From: Sediminibacterium sp. FEMGT703S
GTDB taxonomy: Bacteria; Bacteroidota; Bacteroidia; Chitinophagales; Chitinophagaceae
Direction: 5' to 3'
Length of the DNA: 64,000 nucleotides
NCBI GenBank assembly: GCA_002786355.1
Contig: PGCO01000002.1
Location: 434,001-498,000, forward strand
Shown here: piece after piece, positions 25,862 to 35,800 of the stretch
Layout: each line of letters begins with the position of its first letter
Numbering within the stretch: position 1 is the stretch's first letter
Program-made: the position numbers and the translations under genes
Notes under the pieces: model-generated
Database searches by the model: none
What the model was told of the DNA's origin: nothing
What the model saw: the letters and a program-made list of their open reading frames with translations, nothing else

Positions 25862-27139
25862 TTAAAGTCGAGAATTAGGTAGTAAACTGCTGAGCTGTCT
25901 TAGTCCTACTAATTCATCATGTCTTCCACCAAAAGGTCGATAATACACCAATATGGTATAGTTATTTTCTGTTTCCCAATAATTTCCTTCGGTTAAAGCA
26001 GGATTGGCAATTGCCTGCAAACGCTTATTGTCTTTGGTTACATATGTATAACTATAATATCCTTGCTTCAGCAGTAAACGCTTGTAATACACGCCTTTAC
26101 GTTCATCAAACTCCATTAAAGAGGAATCGCTAATTTGATTTCCAGATAATTCCCCTACGATATATACTGATTGCTGATTAAATGGCTGCTTGTTTTCTGT
26201 AGCCAACGTAAACTCAACTTCTGCATAATCCGATTGCCACCATGGATTAATAGATTCAGTAGTAGAAATATCACTGAACCCATTCAAATCTCTATACCAC
26301 AAATAACGCAAACTGGTTCTTATTGCATCCGTTTTAGCATAAACCAATACCGGTATAGATGTCCTAGCAATGCGCTCCACTCGATCACTTTCAAATCTTA
26401 GACTGCGTAAATCTAGCCAACGGTATTCTTTTCCTGCAGGAAACAAACAGTCTTGTTCGGCATTGTATTCTAATAAACTACCTCTAATAAAACTAGGCTG
26501 TAGTTTTTGCGCTGCATTATCCCATCTCCCATTTTGTAATATAGTTGTTTGAATTTGCTGAGGATTAATGGCACTCAATGGAGCGGTGTTAACAGCCAAT
26601 TGAATTTTTTGGTGGGTTTGATTTAGTTGTGCGCTAAAGGGTTGTTGCATTTGTGCAGCTATTCCTACTTTATTGTCTACCACATAAAACCTTCTCGTAA
26701 ACAACAACTTAGCCGTATCAGCATCTTGAAACACTTTTAATATATAATTACCACTACGGGTAGGTACTGCGGATCGCTCAGGCAACATTGCTTGATAGTG
26801 AACATATTGTACTTGTGCAATAGAAGATACGCGGTATTGGCTAATGCGGTTCTGTTGAAAGCCACGGATATAGTCGAATGGACTCCATTGTGCTTCGGTC
26901 CAATCTGCATTACACAATTGATAAGTATAAAAATAATTTTTAGGATAAGCCCCCAAATCATCAAAATGCAATTCGAGTTGATCAGTAGAATTTAATCCAA
27001 TGATGGGCAATGCAAACTGATTGTTTTGAGGAAATAATTTGACGGTTCTGATAGAAGTCATGAATACTTTATCGGGCTGCACCTGTCCTTGAACAATCGT
27101 GTTAAAAAAGATAAAAACAATACAAACAATCTGTTTCAT
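25862..27139 (-). CDS. Type IX secretion system plug protein (DUF5103)
   Basis: The 425-residue protein begins with a signal peptide (MKQIVCIVFIFFNTIVQG). The DUF5103 pattern follows: FMTSIRTVKLFPQNNQFALPIIGLNSTDQLELHFDDLG, then YFYTYQLCNADWTEAQWSPFDYIRGFQQNRI and GNYILKVFQDAD. A C-terminal Ig-like part contains YVIVGEL-type and YKRLLLKQGYYSYTY strands. In Flavobacterium the related Plug protein seals the periplasmic side of the SprA translocon channel. No other type IX component is in the window, consistent with the scattered organisation of this system. Confidence 0.88.
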   Translation of the reverse strand: MKQIVCIVFIFFNTIVQGQVQPDKVFMTSIRTVKLFPQNNQFALPIIGLNSTDQLELHFDDLGAYPKNYFYTYQLCNADWTEAQWSPFDYIRGFQQNRISQYRVSSIAQVQYVHYQAMLPERSAVPTRSGNYILKVFQDADTAKLLFTRRFYVVDNKVGIAAQMQQPFSAQLNQTHQKIQLAVNTAPLSAINPQQIQTTILQNGRWDNAAQKLQPSFIRGSLLEYNAEQDCLFPAGKEYRWLDLRSLRFESDRVERIARTSIPVLVYAKTDAIRTSLRYLWYRDLNGFSDISTTESINPWWQSDYAEVEFTLATENKQPFNQQSVYIVGELSGNQISDSSLMEFDERKGVYYKRLLLKQGYYSYTYVTKDNKRLQAIANPALTEGNYWETENNYTILVYYRPFGGRHDELVGLRQLSSLLPNSRL

Positions 27140-27174
27140 AAAGTATAAACTTAGTTAAACTATTCTATTATTAG

Positions 27175-27182
27175 TAGCTTTG
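27175..27182 (+). promoter_or_regulatory. -7 element TAGCTTTG for the LolE-like gene
   Basis: A TAnnTTTG match lies 21 nt before the TTG start at 27204, in the divergent gap with the plug-protein gene. Confidence 0.5.
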
Positions 27183-27203
27183 GAATAGCCAAAATCGTAC
27201 CAA

Positions 27204-28436
27204 TTGAATTTTTCCTTTTACATAGCCAAAAGACTTGCCTTTAGCAAACAGCAGTCTTTTTCTCGTTTCATCATCCGACTTTCGGTAGGTGCAACTACGG
27301 TTGGCATTGCTGCAATGATTATTACCTTATGTTTTGTGAATGGATTTCAACAAACCGTTGCAAATAAAGTATACAGCTTTTGGGGACATATTCGTGTTCA
27401 ACATTTTGAGCCCGACAAATCGTTAATGGCCGAAGAAATACCGATTAAAAGAAATATTGCTGTTGAAAAACTAATTCAATCAAAAGTGGAAATTGCCAGT
27501 GTTCAGGCATTTGCTACTAAATCTGCAGTACTAGAAGCGAACAAAAATATTGAAGGGGTATTATTAAAGGGGATTGAAGCTGCCTATGATAGCAGCAGCT
27601 TTAAACCTTTTATTACCCGCGGCAGATGGATTCATTTTTCCGATTCCCTTTATAGTAAAGAAATATTGGTGTCTGAGCAAATTGCCAATTTATTAAATAT
27701 CCATTTAAACGATACTGTTACTGTTTATTTTGTTGGAACAAACGAAAGCAATACAAGCTACAGAAAGCTTCGGGTATGTGGCTTTTACAAAACAGGGATT
27801 GAGGAATACGACAAATTATTTTTGTTGGCAGACCTTAAATTAATTGCGAGGGTGAATAACTGGGGCGATGATGAGATTGGGGGCTATGAAATTTTTGCAA
27901 GGCCTTCCTCCAATTATGATTCGCTCAATGCTATTTTAATGAATGAATTACCCACCGAATGGATGAGTAGAACAGTGGCATCCATTTACCCCAATGTCTT
28001 TGATTGGTTAGCTATTCAAGATATGAATAGAAATGTCATTTTCATTATCATGGCTATTGTTGCCATCATTAATCTAATTACTTGTTTACTCATTTTAATT
28101 TTAGAGCGCACCAAAATGGTTGGCTTATTAAAAGCATTGGGTGCAAGTGATCTTGCCATCATCAAAGTGTTTTTATATTATGCAGCTGTCATTGCAACCA
28201 GGGGCATTATTGGTGGTTTTATTTTAGGCATGGGAATCGTTTGGCTTCAACAGTATACTGGTTTTATTAGCTTAGACGAATCTGCTTATTATGTAAAAAC
28301 TGCTCCTGTGGAAATCATTTGGTGGCAAATACTTACCGTTTGTCTAACTACTTTTTTGGTCTCTTTTTCGGTCATGATTATTCCTGCCTTACTGATCAAA
28401 AAAGTGAATCCCATTAGGGCTATCCAATTCAGATAA
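27204..28436 (+). CDS. LolE/FtsX-type ABC transporter permease
   Basis: The 410-residue protein has the LolC/LolE layout. One membrane helix lies at about residues 20-45, then a large periplasmic domain (about 50-265), then three helices ending with VSFSVMIIPALLIKKVNPIRAIQFR. The N-terminal FYIAKRLAFSKQQSFSRFIIRLS and the cytoplasmic loop ERTKMVGLLKALGASDLAI are family hallmarks. It probably extracts lipoproteins or acts in a related envelope task; no ATPase gene is adjacent. The start is TTG at 27204: an in-frame TAG at 27186 closes the frame upstream and no ATG precedes the first helix. Confidence 0.88.
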   Translation: MNFSFYIAKRLAFSKQQSFSRFIIRLSVGATTVGIAAMIITLCFVNGFQQTVANKVYSFWGHIRVQHFEPDKSLMAEEIPIKRNIAVEKLIQSKVEIASVQAFATKSAVLEANKNIEGVLLKGIEAAYDSSSFKPFITRGRWIHFSDSLYSKEILVSEQIANLLNIHLNDTVTVYFVGTNESNTSYRKLRVCGFYKTGIEEYDKLFLLADLKLIARVNNWGDDEIGGYEIFARPSSNYDSLNAILMNELPTEWMSRTVASIYPNVFDWLAIQDMNRNVIFIIMAIVAIINLITCLLILILERTKMVGLLKALGASDLAIIKVFLYYAAVIATRGIIGGFILGMGIVWLQQYTGFISLDESAYYVKTAPVEIIWWQILTVCLTTFLVSFSVMIIPALLIKKVNPIRAIQFR

Positions 28437-28441
28437 AAGGC

Positions 28442-29167
28442 TTATTGCTTGATTAAATGAGACAGTAAAATACCTGCGGCTACTGCGGCATTCAGCGATT
28501 CTGCTCCCCCTATTCTTGGTATATGTACTGGCGAATTGATGAATGGCATTAAAGACGCGTGTATTCCTTTTGATTCGTTCCCTATTAAGAGCACGCCCTC
28601 TTGAATAGCCGGCTGTTGGTAAATGGAAGCTCCATTGAGTAATGCCCCATAAATGGGCACTTGCGAGTCTGCTAAAAGCGCTGCTAAATTACCATACCCC
28701 ACTTTAACACGTATAAAACTACCCATGGTACTTTGTATCACTTTAGGGTTGTACAGCTCTACAGAATCGGCTGAAGCAAGAATGGTATCGATGCCAAACC
28801 AGTCTGCAATACGAATCAGCGTTCCCATATTACCAGGGTCTTGTATTCCATCTAATGCCAAAATGATTTTTCCTGTTGTAGGCTTTTCGGGTTGAACCAT
28901 TTGTTGTTCTGCTATCGCCAGCACTTTGTTGGCTGTTTGCAAACCACTTATTTTTTGTAAGGCTTCGGCTGAAACCCTTTCTAATGGGGCTTTTCCCATT
29001 AATGGATGCTCCCATTCTTCAACTGCTACTATTTTTTGTACCTTGAAATGGCTATTTAATAATTCATCTACCCCTTTCACCCCTTCTACAATAAACAAGT
29101 TTAAAGCGTCCCTTTGTTTTTTGTGGTACAAACTTTGAATATATTTGGCCTCAATCTTGCTTAACAT
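28442..29167 (-). CDS. SpoU/TrmH-family RNA 2'-O-ribose methyltransferase
   Basis: The 241-residue protein has an N-terminal substrate-binding domain (MLSKIEAKYIQSLYHKKQRDALNLFIVEGVKGV) and a SpoU knotted domain. The three motifs are IQDPGNMGTLIRIADWFG (motif 1), VLLIGNESKGI (motif 2) and IPRIGGAESLNAAVAAGILL (motif 3). It methylates a ribose in rRNA or tRNA using S-adenosylmethionine; the family resembles RlmB/TsnR, but the exact nucleotide cannot be read. Its ATG lies 5 bp from the start of the divergent barrel gene. Confidence 0.92.
   Translation of the reverse strand: MLSKIEAKYIQSLYHKKQRDALNLFIVEGVKGVDELLNSHFKVQKIVAVEEWEHPLMGKAPLERVSAEALQKISGLQTANKVLAIAEQQMVQPEKPTTGKIILALDGIQDPGNMGTLIRIADWFGIDTILASADSVELYNPKVIQSTMGSFIRVKVGYGNLAALLADSQVPIYGALLNGASIYQQPAIQEGVLLIGNESKGIHASLMPFINSPVHIPRIGGAESLNAAVAAGILLSHLIKQ
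29140..29147 (+). promoter_or_regulatory. -7 element TATATTTG inside the methyltransferase gene
   Basis: A perfect TAnnTTTG match lies inside the first codons of the opposite-strand methyltransferase gene, 25 nt before the barrel-gene ATG. TTG triplets at 29114 and 29121 could serve as the -33 element. Confidence 0.5.
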
Positions 29168-29172
29168 TGTCT

Positions 29173-31560
29173 ATGCAGTTTATAATAAATAAGAGATTCA
29201 GAGTATTTTTCGGGTTGTTCCTCACCTTGATGCTACTGGCCTCTTGTTCTGAACAAAAGCGAACTTGGGTTAGGAATTATCCCAAGAACACTCCTTTTGT
29301 TTACAATAACCAAATCAATCTTCAAGGCAATTTTTCCAAAGATGAGAAAAAACGTTTATTAAACGACTTGCAAAATTATTGGGACGACAGCTTAAAAGTT
29401 CCTAAACAACAACAGTTTGGATTATTTTATAAAATAAAAAATCCAGCCGTTTTTGATACTTCCAATATCAATAGCTCTGCTTTGTTTATGAATTCTTTTT
29501 TAAATGCCCAAGGTTACTATTATGCTATTTTAACGAATCGCTTCACATTAGATACGGTAAAGGATCAAATCAGGGCAAGTGTTTACATGAATATTGATGC
29601 GGGTAAAAATATTACCATTGATCAGGTAAAATATGAAATGAACGATTCTAGTTTACAAAAAATAGCTAGTACATTATCGGGCAAGAGTTTACTAAAAAAA
29701 GGCAATGCTTATTCTAAACAAATCATCAGTAATGAATTAGATAGAATCGTTGGTATTTTTAGAAGAAATGGGTACTATAAAATTACCAGAGAAGACGTGT
29801 ATGCCTATGTAGACTCGAATAATACCAATCTTTTTGCTTTAACCCTAGATCCTTTTGAACAAGCTAAACTTTTGTCTGAAGTTGCCAAAGCAAAAAAAGA
29901 AAATCCGAATTGGGACATTACCATCAGACAAAGAGAAGTAGAAGACAGTTCAAGACTTTACAAATACCATATTGGGGATTTATATTATTATCCTGAAACG
30001 AAAATCACCGATGTGCCAGATAGTTTGATTCGTGATAATTCTTTCCTAGAAAAAAGAAACAACGAATCAATAATGCGGTACAAGAAAGGGCTATTTAATT
30101 TTAGGCCATTAAAAGAAGATACCTATTTAAAAAAGGGGGATATTTATAGTGAAGAAAAGTATTTCAAAACAGCCAATGCGTTGGGGCAATTAGCTGCTTG
30201 GCAAAACGTAGACATTCGGCCTTCCATCAGAGATAAAGATACTTTAGACATGTATTTTTATATGACTCCTGCAGTTAAACAAAGTTTTACGGTAGACTTA
30301 GAGGCCAGCAGAAATATTGCAGATATTGGTGTTACGAATTTATTGGGGATCACCACTAACCTATCTTATAACAATCGCAATGTTTGGAAGAACGCGATTC
30401 AATCGATTGCCACTTTTAGAACGGGAGTCGAATTAAATATCTTAAATACAAGCAATCAACCCGATCAGTTATTACAAACCTTCTTAATTAATATAGGTCA
30501 TACCTATGTTTTCCCCGGTATTGTTCAGCCTTTTAAAAGGTGGAAAGGCTTAGACAAAATTGATAATAGAAGAACCCTTTGGTCTGTTAACGGGGGGTAT
30601 GTAGATAGAAGAAATTTTTACACCATTCGCACCTTAACTACCAGCTTTGGATATGAATGGAAGAAAGGAAATAATTCCTTTTTATATAAGCCCATCAACG
30701 TAGAATTGTATTTTATCGACAAATTAGATTCGCTGGACCAGTTGATTATTAAAAATCCTTTTTTAAAAGCATCTTTTAACGAAGGAAGTATTGTAAGCCA
30801 AAGTTTATCTTTTGTTAGAACAACCAATGGAATAAACAATCCGAATAAAAATAAATTTTATCGAATTGCCATTGAAGAAGCAGGTGGTTTATTCGGTTTT
30901 ATTCCTGGTCTTAATGGCAATATCTATCGTTACTTAAAAGTAGAAACAGAATACAAGCAATCAGTAAAATTTCCAAAGTCAGAACTAGCGTATAGGGCAT
31001 TTGCCGGATTAGGTTATAATTATGGGGGCGATACCATCATTGGCCCAACCCTCCCTTTCTTTAAACAGTTTTCTGCAGGTGGCCCCAATAGTATGCGCGC
31101 ATGGAGATTAAGGCAGCTGGGCTTAGGTAGTTCTAATCAAAGTGAACAGGATACTGCTATTAACGCGTTTCGTGATCGCTTTGGAGATATGCAACTAGAG
31201 TTCAATATGGAGTATCGCTTTCAATTGGCCACGATTGGAAGTTTCAAAATTGGATCGGCACTATACGCTGATATTGGTAACGTTTGGAATATTAGAAAAG
31301 CAGCTTCTACCGATCCCGATACGCGCTTTTCTTTAAATAGTTTTACTAGAGATATGGCCATCGGTATTGGAACAGGGTTAAGATTCGATATGTCTTATTT
31401 TTTAATCCGACTAGATTTTGCTTATAAATTAAAAGACCCATTAAGGGCTGCAAATAATGGATGGATGAGCATCAAAGACTTTACCTGGAACGATATACGC
31501 CCCAATGGAGTTAGGGTACCCAACTTTGCGCTACAATTAGGTATTGGATTACCCTTCTAA
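29173..31560 (+). CDS. BamA/TamA-family outer-membrane protein, lipoprotein signal
   Basis: The 795-residue protein begins with a lipoprotein signal (FGLFLTLMLLASC). POTRA-like modules follow (about residues 60-200 and 240-350, for example YSKQIISNELDRIVGIFRRNGYYKI). A C-terminal Omp85 barrel contains FKQFSAGGPNSMRAWRLRQLG and ends VPNFALQLGIGLPF. The GGxxSxRxW pattern is close to the VRGF/Y loop of Omp85. It belongs to outer-membrane assembly or protein and lipid export. ATG 29173 is chosen over TTG 29167. The 3' end overlaps truB by 12 nt, tail to tail. Confidence 0.9.
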   Translation: MQFIINKRFRVFFGLFLTLMLLASCSEQKRTWVRNYPKNTPFVYNNQINLQGNFSKDEKKRLLNDLQNYWDDSLKVPKQQQFGLFYKIKNPAVFDTSNINSSALFMNSFLNAQGYYYAILTNRFTLDTVKDQIRASVYMNIDAGKNITIDQVKYEMNDSSLQKIASTLSGKSLLKKGNAYSKQIISNELDRIVGIFRRNGYYKITREDVYAYVDSNNTNLFALTLDPFEQAKLLSEVAKAKKENPNWDITIRQREVEDSSRLYKYHIGDLYYYPETKITDVPDSLIRDNSFLEKRNNESIMRYKKGLFNFRPLKEDTYLKKGDIYSEEKYFKTANALGQLAAWQNVDIRPSIRDKDTLDMYFYMTPAVKQSFTVDLEASRNIADIGVTNLLGITTNLSYNNRNVWKNAIQSIATFRTGVELNILNTSNQPDQLLQTFLINIGHTYVFPGIVQPFKRWKGLDKIDNRRTLWSVNGGYVDRRNFYTIRTLTTSFGYEWKKGNNSFLYKPINVELYFIDKLDSLDQLIIKNPFLKASFNEGSIVSQSLSFVRTTNGINNPNKNKFYRIAIEEAGGLFGFIPGLNGNIYRYLKVETEYKQSVKFPKSELAYRAFAGLGYNYGGDTIIGPTLPFFKQFSAGGPNSMRAWRLRQLGLGSSNQSEQDTAINAFRDRFGDMQLEFNMEYRFQLATIGSFKIGSALYADIGNVWNIRKAASTDPDTRFSLNSFTRDMAIGIGTGLRFDMSYFLIRLDFAYKLKDPLRAANNGWMSIKDFTWNDIRPNGVRVPNFALQLGIGLPF

Positions 31561-32259
31561 TGATTTAAGCTGATTTATTGCGGATTCAAAGCCTTCCATG
31601 GTTTGGGCATCTTCTACTTTACAATGACCAATACGGGTTCTTCTTAAGCTACTCATATATCCTCCAACACCCAAGGCTTTTCCAAAGTCGTTGGCTAGGC
31701 TTCGAATATAAGTACCTGTTGAACAAACCACTTTAAAATGGATAATTGGCAATTCAATTTTTTCAATCTCAAAAGCGTGTATGGTAATAGGTCTGGGCTC
31801 TAGCACTACATCCACCCCTTTTCTTGCAGCTAAATAAACGGGTTTCCCGTCTTGCTTGATGGCTGAATGAATGGGCGGAACTTGCATAATTAAGCCAATA
31901 AATTGCTGTGTAGCTTGATGAATTTCTGCTTCGGTTAAGTGTTCAAATGAACAAAACTGGGTTGGCTCTGATTCTAAATCGTAAGTTGGCGTGATAGCTC
32001 CGAGTGTAAAAGTACCCGTGTACTCTTTTTCCATACCCATGAATTCATTAATCTTCTTTGTAAACTTTCCAGTGCAAACAATCAATAGGCCAGTTGCCAA
32101 TGGATCCAATGTTCCAGCATGCCCTACTTTCACGATTCTGGTGATATTCCTGATTTTCCTTACTACATCAAAAGAAGTCCAATCCAGTGGTTTATCAATT
32201 AATATTGCTTTACCTTCTAAATAGGGTTGTAAAGCAGGATGAATTTCTTTTTGCTTCAT
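31549..32259 (-). CDS. truB: tRNA pseudouridine(55) synthase TruB
   Basis: TruB isomerises U55 of the T-loop in most tRNAs. The 236-residue protein has ILIDKPLDWTSFDVVRKIR, the catalytic motif GHAGTLDPLATGLL with Asp52, EKEYTGTFTLGAITPTYD, and a CSTGTYIRSLANDFGKALGVGGYMSSLRRTRIG stretch. It is short for TruB because it lacks most of the C-terminal PUA part, as is common in Bacteroidota. It ends the YjgN-M48-truB run, 1 nt after the M48 gene. Confidence 0.95.
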   Translation of the reverse strand: MKQKEIHPALQPYLEGKAILIDKPLDWTSFDVVRKIRNITRIVKVGHAGTLDPLATGLLIVCTGKFTKKINEFMGMEKEYTGTFTLGAITPTYDLESEPTQFCSFEHLTEAEIHQATQQFIGLIMQVPPIHSAIKQDGKPVYLAARKGVDVVLEPRPITIHAFEIEKIELPIIHFKVVCSTGTYIRSLANDFGKALGVGGYMSSLRRTRIGHCKVEDAQTMEGFESAINQLKSLEG

Positions 32260-32260
32260 G

Positions 32261-33334
32261 TTATTTTAGTTCACTCCATAAAGAATCCAATACTGGATTG
32301 GGTGCAAAGGAACTCTTTTTATAAGGAATCGCAAATTCATTCGCATGTTTAATTCTTTCATCTGTTGCAGGATGAGAAAGCATAAAAGAAAATGCATCTG
32401 GAATTTCTGGAGTATTTTCTTTTAATCGTTGCATTAATTTCTTCATCGCTAATGGATGAATACCGTTCTTCACCAATAGCTTCATTCCTTCTTCATCTGC
32501 ATTGGCTTCAATTCCTCTAGAAAAGTGCATTGTTCTGAGTCCCTCTGCATTTTCAACAATAATTGAAAAAATACCAGATACATCATTTAATACAACAGAT
32601 ACCAATAATCCTGTTGCAGCACTTCTTAATATTGATTTCAAACTATGTCGCTCGTTAATATGGGCTGCTTCGTGTCCTAGTAAAGCTGCCAACTCATCTG
32701 GAGATTTCATTGCTTTTATGATACCAGTATAAACCACAATATTTCCACCAGGTATTGCATAAGCATTCACTTCTTTGTTTTTGACAACCGTTAATTTAAT
32801 GGGATAGTCTTTACTGAGCTGTAATTCTTTTGCAAATTGTTGCAAAAGAGCTGTCCGCTTTTCATCTATGGTTTCTCCTCGCATCATAGATTCATGCATT
32901 TTTTCTCCCAGCGTTGTTTCTGTTTTAGGTTTAATTAATTTTAAGCCCGCCCAGGGAACAATTGTTGAAATGGCCCAGTACACTCCAGAAAATAAGAGTA
33001 AGACCATCAACAATAATGTAAAAGCATTCATTCTTAATAAGGATCCTGCAAAAGATGAATCTTTCCGTTCGAGTTGTTGCTTTAAGTCTTGAACAAATGA
33101 TCCGTTTACGCTAAAAGAAATATAATTGGTAGCATCTTTATTCAAGAATACAAATAATTCATTGCCAGTTTGTTGGGTTTTACATTGATGGTAATTATAA
33201 AACAATACCGAATCTTCTTTATTCCAGTACTGACCCAATTGAATAAAAATACCTTCCGCATTAAAATACATCAAAGCAGGTTTTGCACCAGCCTGCATTC
33301 CATCAAAAAAGTCTACGGGATAAACTTGCTCCAT
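32261..33334 (-). CDS. M48-family membrane metallopeptidase
   Basis: The 357-residue protein has an N-terminal domain of about 100 residues of unknown type, one membrane helix (NAFTLLLMVLLLFSGVYWAISTIV) and a C-terminal M48 domain. The zinc motif is HEAAHINERHS (His221, Glu222, His225), and NADEEGMKLLVKNGIHPLAM provides the third ligand region. AYAIPGGNIVVYTGIIKAMKSPDELAALLGHE is a family signature. It is probably an inner-membrane quality-control protease facing the periplasm. It overlaps the YjgN gene by one base; this pair occurs together in other bacteria. Confidence 0.92.
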   Translation of the reverse strand: MEQVYPVDFFDGMQAGAKPALMYFNAEGIFIQLGQYWNKEDSVLFYNYHQCKTQQTGNELFVFLNKDATNYISFSVNGSFVQDLKQQLERKDSSFAGSLLRMNAFTLLLMVLLLFSGVYWAISTIVPWAGLKLIKPKTETTLGEKMHESMMRGETIDEKRTALLQQFAKELQLSKDYPIKLTVVKNKEVNAYAIPGGNIVVYTGIIKAMKSPDELAALLGHEAAHINERHSLKSILRSAATGLLVSVVLNDVSGIFSIIVENAEGLRTMHFSRGIEANADEEGMKLLVKNGIHPLAMKKLMQRLKENTPEIPDAFSFMLSHPATDERIKHANEFAIPYKKSSFAPNPVLDSLWSELK

Positions 33335-34278
33335 TATATAATAAATCCAAAGTCTAAAAAGTCTGCAATATCTTCTCCTGTAGCATCACTATAATTGGCT
33401 TGTGTTTGTCTTAGCTCATCAAATGCAATTGTTCCATCTAATGAAATATGTTCCATAATAAATTTAGTAGATCGCACAATAATCCAAGGTGTTGCCAATC
33501 CCAGGGTAAATACAAACAAGAGTAAATTAACTAGAATTAAAACTAGAAAATCGTCGCCTTTAGCAGTTGATCGAATAAGCATGGTTTGGTCATCTTTGGT
33601 AAGCCTTAAATTATCAACAAAATAATTAAACAGATCTTTTTGCCACCAGAAAAAGTAAATACCAAATGTGATAATAGTTAAGATATATCCTTTAACATTT
33701 AACCAAAAATATTCACCTCCTACCCCTTTGTATGCAAATCTTGCATCCCCAATTTTTACATTACAGAGTAGGTATCTTCTCAAATTCATGGCAAACCAAG
33801 CCCCATAAATACCAAATGTGAAAATGGTTAATATCGTTCCTTTTATACATAAAAAAAACAATTCCCATTTATCGCCCATGTAGCCAAATCGAATACCACT
33901 CCAAACTGTTTTGGCAAACCGATATCTATAAGAACCATGAATGGCGAATGGAATAATCAATACTAGAAAAATATACAACAAAACAATCCCTACCAATTCC
34001 TGTTCATTTAAAGCTAAATAAACAACTATTGCATATACCCCCATTAAGAGTAAAAATGCTTTTATAAATCCTTTAAACATTTCTGATCCTGTACCAGTAA
34101 ATACAAAAGGTTGATTATTAAAAAGGGTATTGCCGTAAAAGAAATGAAGCGTTCTGGCTTTAGCCCAAGGATAATACAAACCAAGGGTAATAATGGTAAG
34201 TATAATATTCACTAACTGAATTTTTAAATACTCAAATCCACTGCCCTTGAAAACGAGATTATATTTATTATATTCCAT
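33334..34278 (-). CDS. YjgN/DUF898-family membrane protein
   Basis: The 314-residue protein has about eight hydrophobic helices and three repeats of the DUF898 type. Each contains a segment like ILTIITLGLYYPWAKARTLHFFYGNT, ILTIFTFGIYGAWFAMNLRRYL or ILTIITFGIYFFWWQKDLFNYFV. The N-terminal LVFKGSGFEYLKIQLVNI is also typical. The molecular function of this family is unknown. Its close pairing with an M48 protease suggests a shared envelope role, which is inference. Confidence 0.9.
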   Translation of the reverse strand: MEYNKYNLVFKGSGFEYLKIQLVNIILTIITLGLYYPWAKARTLHFFYGNTLFNNQPFVFTGTGSEMFKGFIKAFLLLMGVYAIVVYLALNEQELVGIVLLYIFLVLIIPFAIHGSYRYRFAKTVWSGIRFGYMGDKWELFFLCIKGTILTIFTFGIYGAWFAMNLRRYLLCNVKIGDARFAYKGVGGEYFWLNVKGYILTIITFGIYFFWWQKDLFNYFVDNLRLTKDDQTMLIRSTAKGDDFLVLILVNLLLFVFTLGLATPWIIVRSTKFIMEHISLDGTIAFDELRQTQANYSDATGEDIADFLDFGFII

Positions 34279-34290
34279 TTAATAAATATA

Positions 34291-35769
34291 TTAATATGCT
34301 CTCGCAAAAAGAACTCTTTGGGTAGATTTTTTTCCAGATAAAATACATTGCCCATCTTCTTGAGGATTATCCAAAGGAATGCAACGGATAGTAGCTTTTG
34401 TTAACTCTTTAATTTTATCTTCTGTTTCTGCCGTACCATCCCAATGTGCAGACACAAAACCCGCATTGGTATCTAGGATTTGAACGAACTCATCCCAAGT
34501 ATCGGCATTTCGAATATTCTCTTGTTGAAATGCTTTTGCTTTATTGTACATAGACACTTGAATATTGTCTAATAAGTCTTTCACATAAGCCGAAATTCCT
34601 TCTAATGCTACCGTTTGTTTTTCTTTGGTATCTCTTCTAGCTACTTCTACTACTTTATTTTCTAAATCCCTTGCACCTACAGCAATTCTTACAGGTACTC
34701 CCTTTAATTCATACTCTGCAAATTTCCACCCTGGTCTACTATTATCTGAATCATCATATTTAACTGTAATACCCAATGAAACCATTTCTTTTTTCATTTG
34801 ATGTACTACTTCATCAATTTGGGTTTTCTGTTCTTCGCCTTTATAGATAGGAACAATCACCACTTGTATTGGAGCAATTCGCGGTGGTAAAATCAAGCCG
34901 TCATCGTCGCTGTGCGCCATCACCAATCCCCCAATTAAACGGGTACTAACTCCCCAACTGGTTGCCCATACATAGTCTAATTTATTTTGCTTATCACTGA
35001 ATTTTACATCAAATGCTTTTGCAAAATTTTGTCCTAAGAAATGAGAAGTACCAGCTTGCAATGCTTTACCGTCTTGCATTAAAGCTTCAATACAATAAGT
35101 GTCTTCGGCTCCTGCAAAGCGTTCGTTAGGCGATTTAACTCCTTTAATAACCGGCAACGCCATCCAATTTTCTGCAAAGTCTGCATACACATCTAACATG
35201 CGCTTTGTTTCTTCTATTGCTTCTTCTGCTGTTGCATGTGCAGTATGACCTTCTTGCCATAAGAACTCTGCGGTTCTTAAAAATAAACGGGTTCTCATTT
35301 CCCATCTTACCACATTGGCCCACTGATTAATTAACAATGGCAAATCGCGATAACTTTGAATCCATCCTTTATAGGTATTCCAAATAATGGCTTCACTTGT
35401 TGGTCGCACCACTAATTCTTCTTCTAATTTTGCTTCCGGATCTACCATTAATTTCCCTTTATTATTGGGATCCGTTTTTAATCTATAATGGGTAACTACT
35501 GCACACTCTTTTGCAAAACCTTCTGCATTTTTTTCTTCTGCCTCAAATAAACTTTTGGGCACAAAAAGTGGGAAATAAGCATTCTGGTGACCAGTATCTT
35601 TAAACATCTTATCTAACACATCTCGCATGTTTTCCCACAATGCAAAACCGTAGGGCTTTATTACCATACATCCTCTAACAGCAGAATAGTCTGCCAAATT
35701 ACCCTTGATAATTAAGTCGTTATACCACTGTGAATAGTCTTGTGCCCTAGTCGTTATTTCCTTGCCCAT
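34291..35769 (-). CDS. proS: Prolyl-tRNA synthetase (archaeal/eukaryotic type)
   Basis: This class II synthetase charges tRNA-Pro. It has 492 residues from the ATG at 35769 ([19 protein letters not shown]); an upstream TTG adds 13 basic residues and is rejected. Motif 1 region is [24 protein letters not shown]; motif 2 [25 protein letters not shown]; motif 3 region [20 protein letters not shown]. There is no editing insertion between motifs 2 and 3, consistent with the ProS type without INS. The C-terminal anticodon domain and zinc-like tail [20 protein letters not shown] are present. Confidence 0.96.
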   Translation of the reverse strand: MGKEITTRAQDYSQWYNDLIIKGNLADYSAVRGCMVIKPYGFALWENMRDVLDKMFKDTGHQNAYFPLFVPKSLFEAEEKNAEGFAKECAVVTHYRLKTDPNNKGKLMVDPEAKLEEELVVRPTSEAIIWNTYKGWIQSYRDLPLLINQWANVVRWEMRTRLFLRTAEFLWQEGHTAHATAEEAIEETKRMLDVYADFAENWMALPVIKGVKSPNERFAGAEDTYCIEALMQDGKALQAGTSHFLGQNFAKAFDVKFSDKQNKLDYVWATSWGVSTRLIGGLVMAHSDDDGLILPPRIAPIQVVIVPIYKGEEQKTQIDEVVHQMKKEMVSLGITVKYDDSDNSRPGWKFAEYELKGVPVRIAVGARDLENKVVEVARRDTKEKQTVALEGISAYVKDLLDNIQVSMYNKAKAFQQENIRNADTWDEFVQILDTNAGFVSAHWDGTAETEDKIKELTKATIRCIPLDNPQEDGQCILSGKKSTQRVLFARAY

Positions 35770-35800
35770 AAAATATTTTGTTTTTTTTAACCTACTCAAC

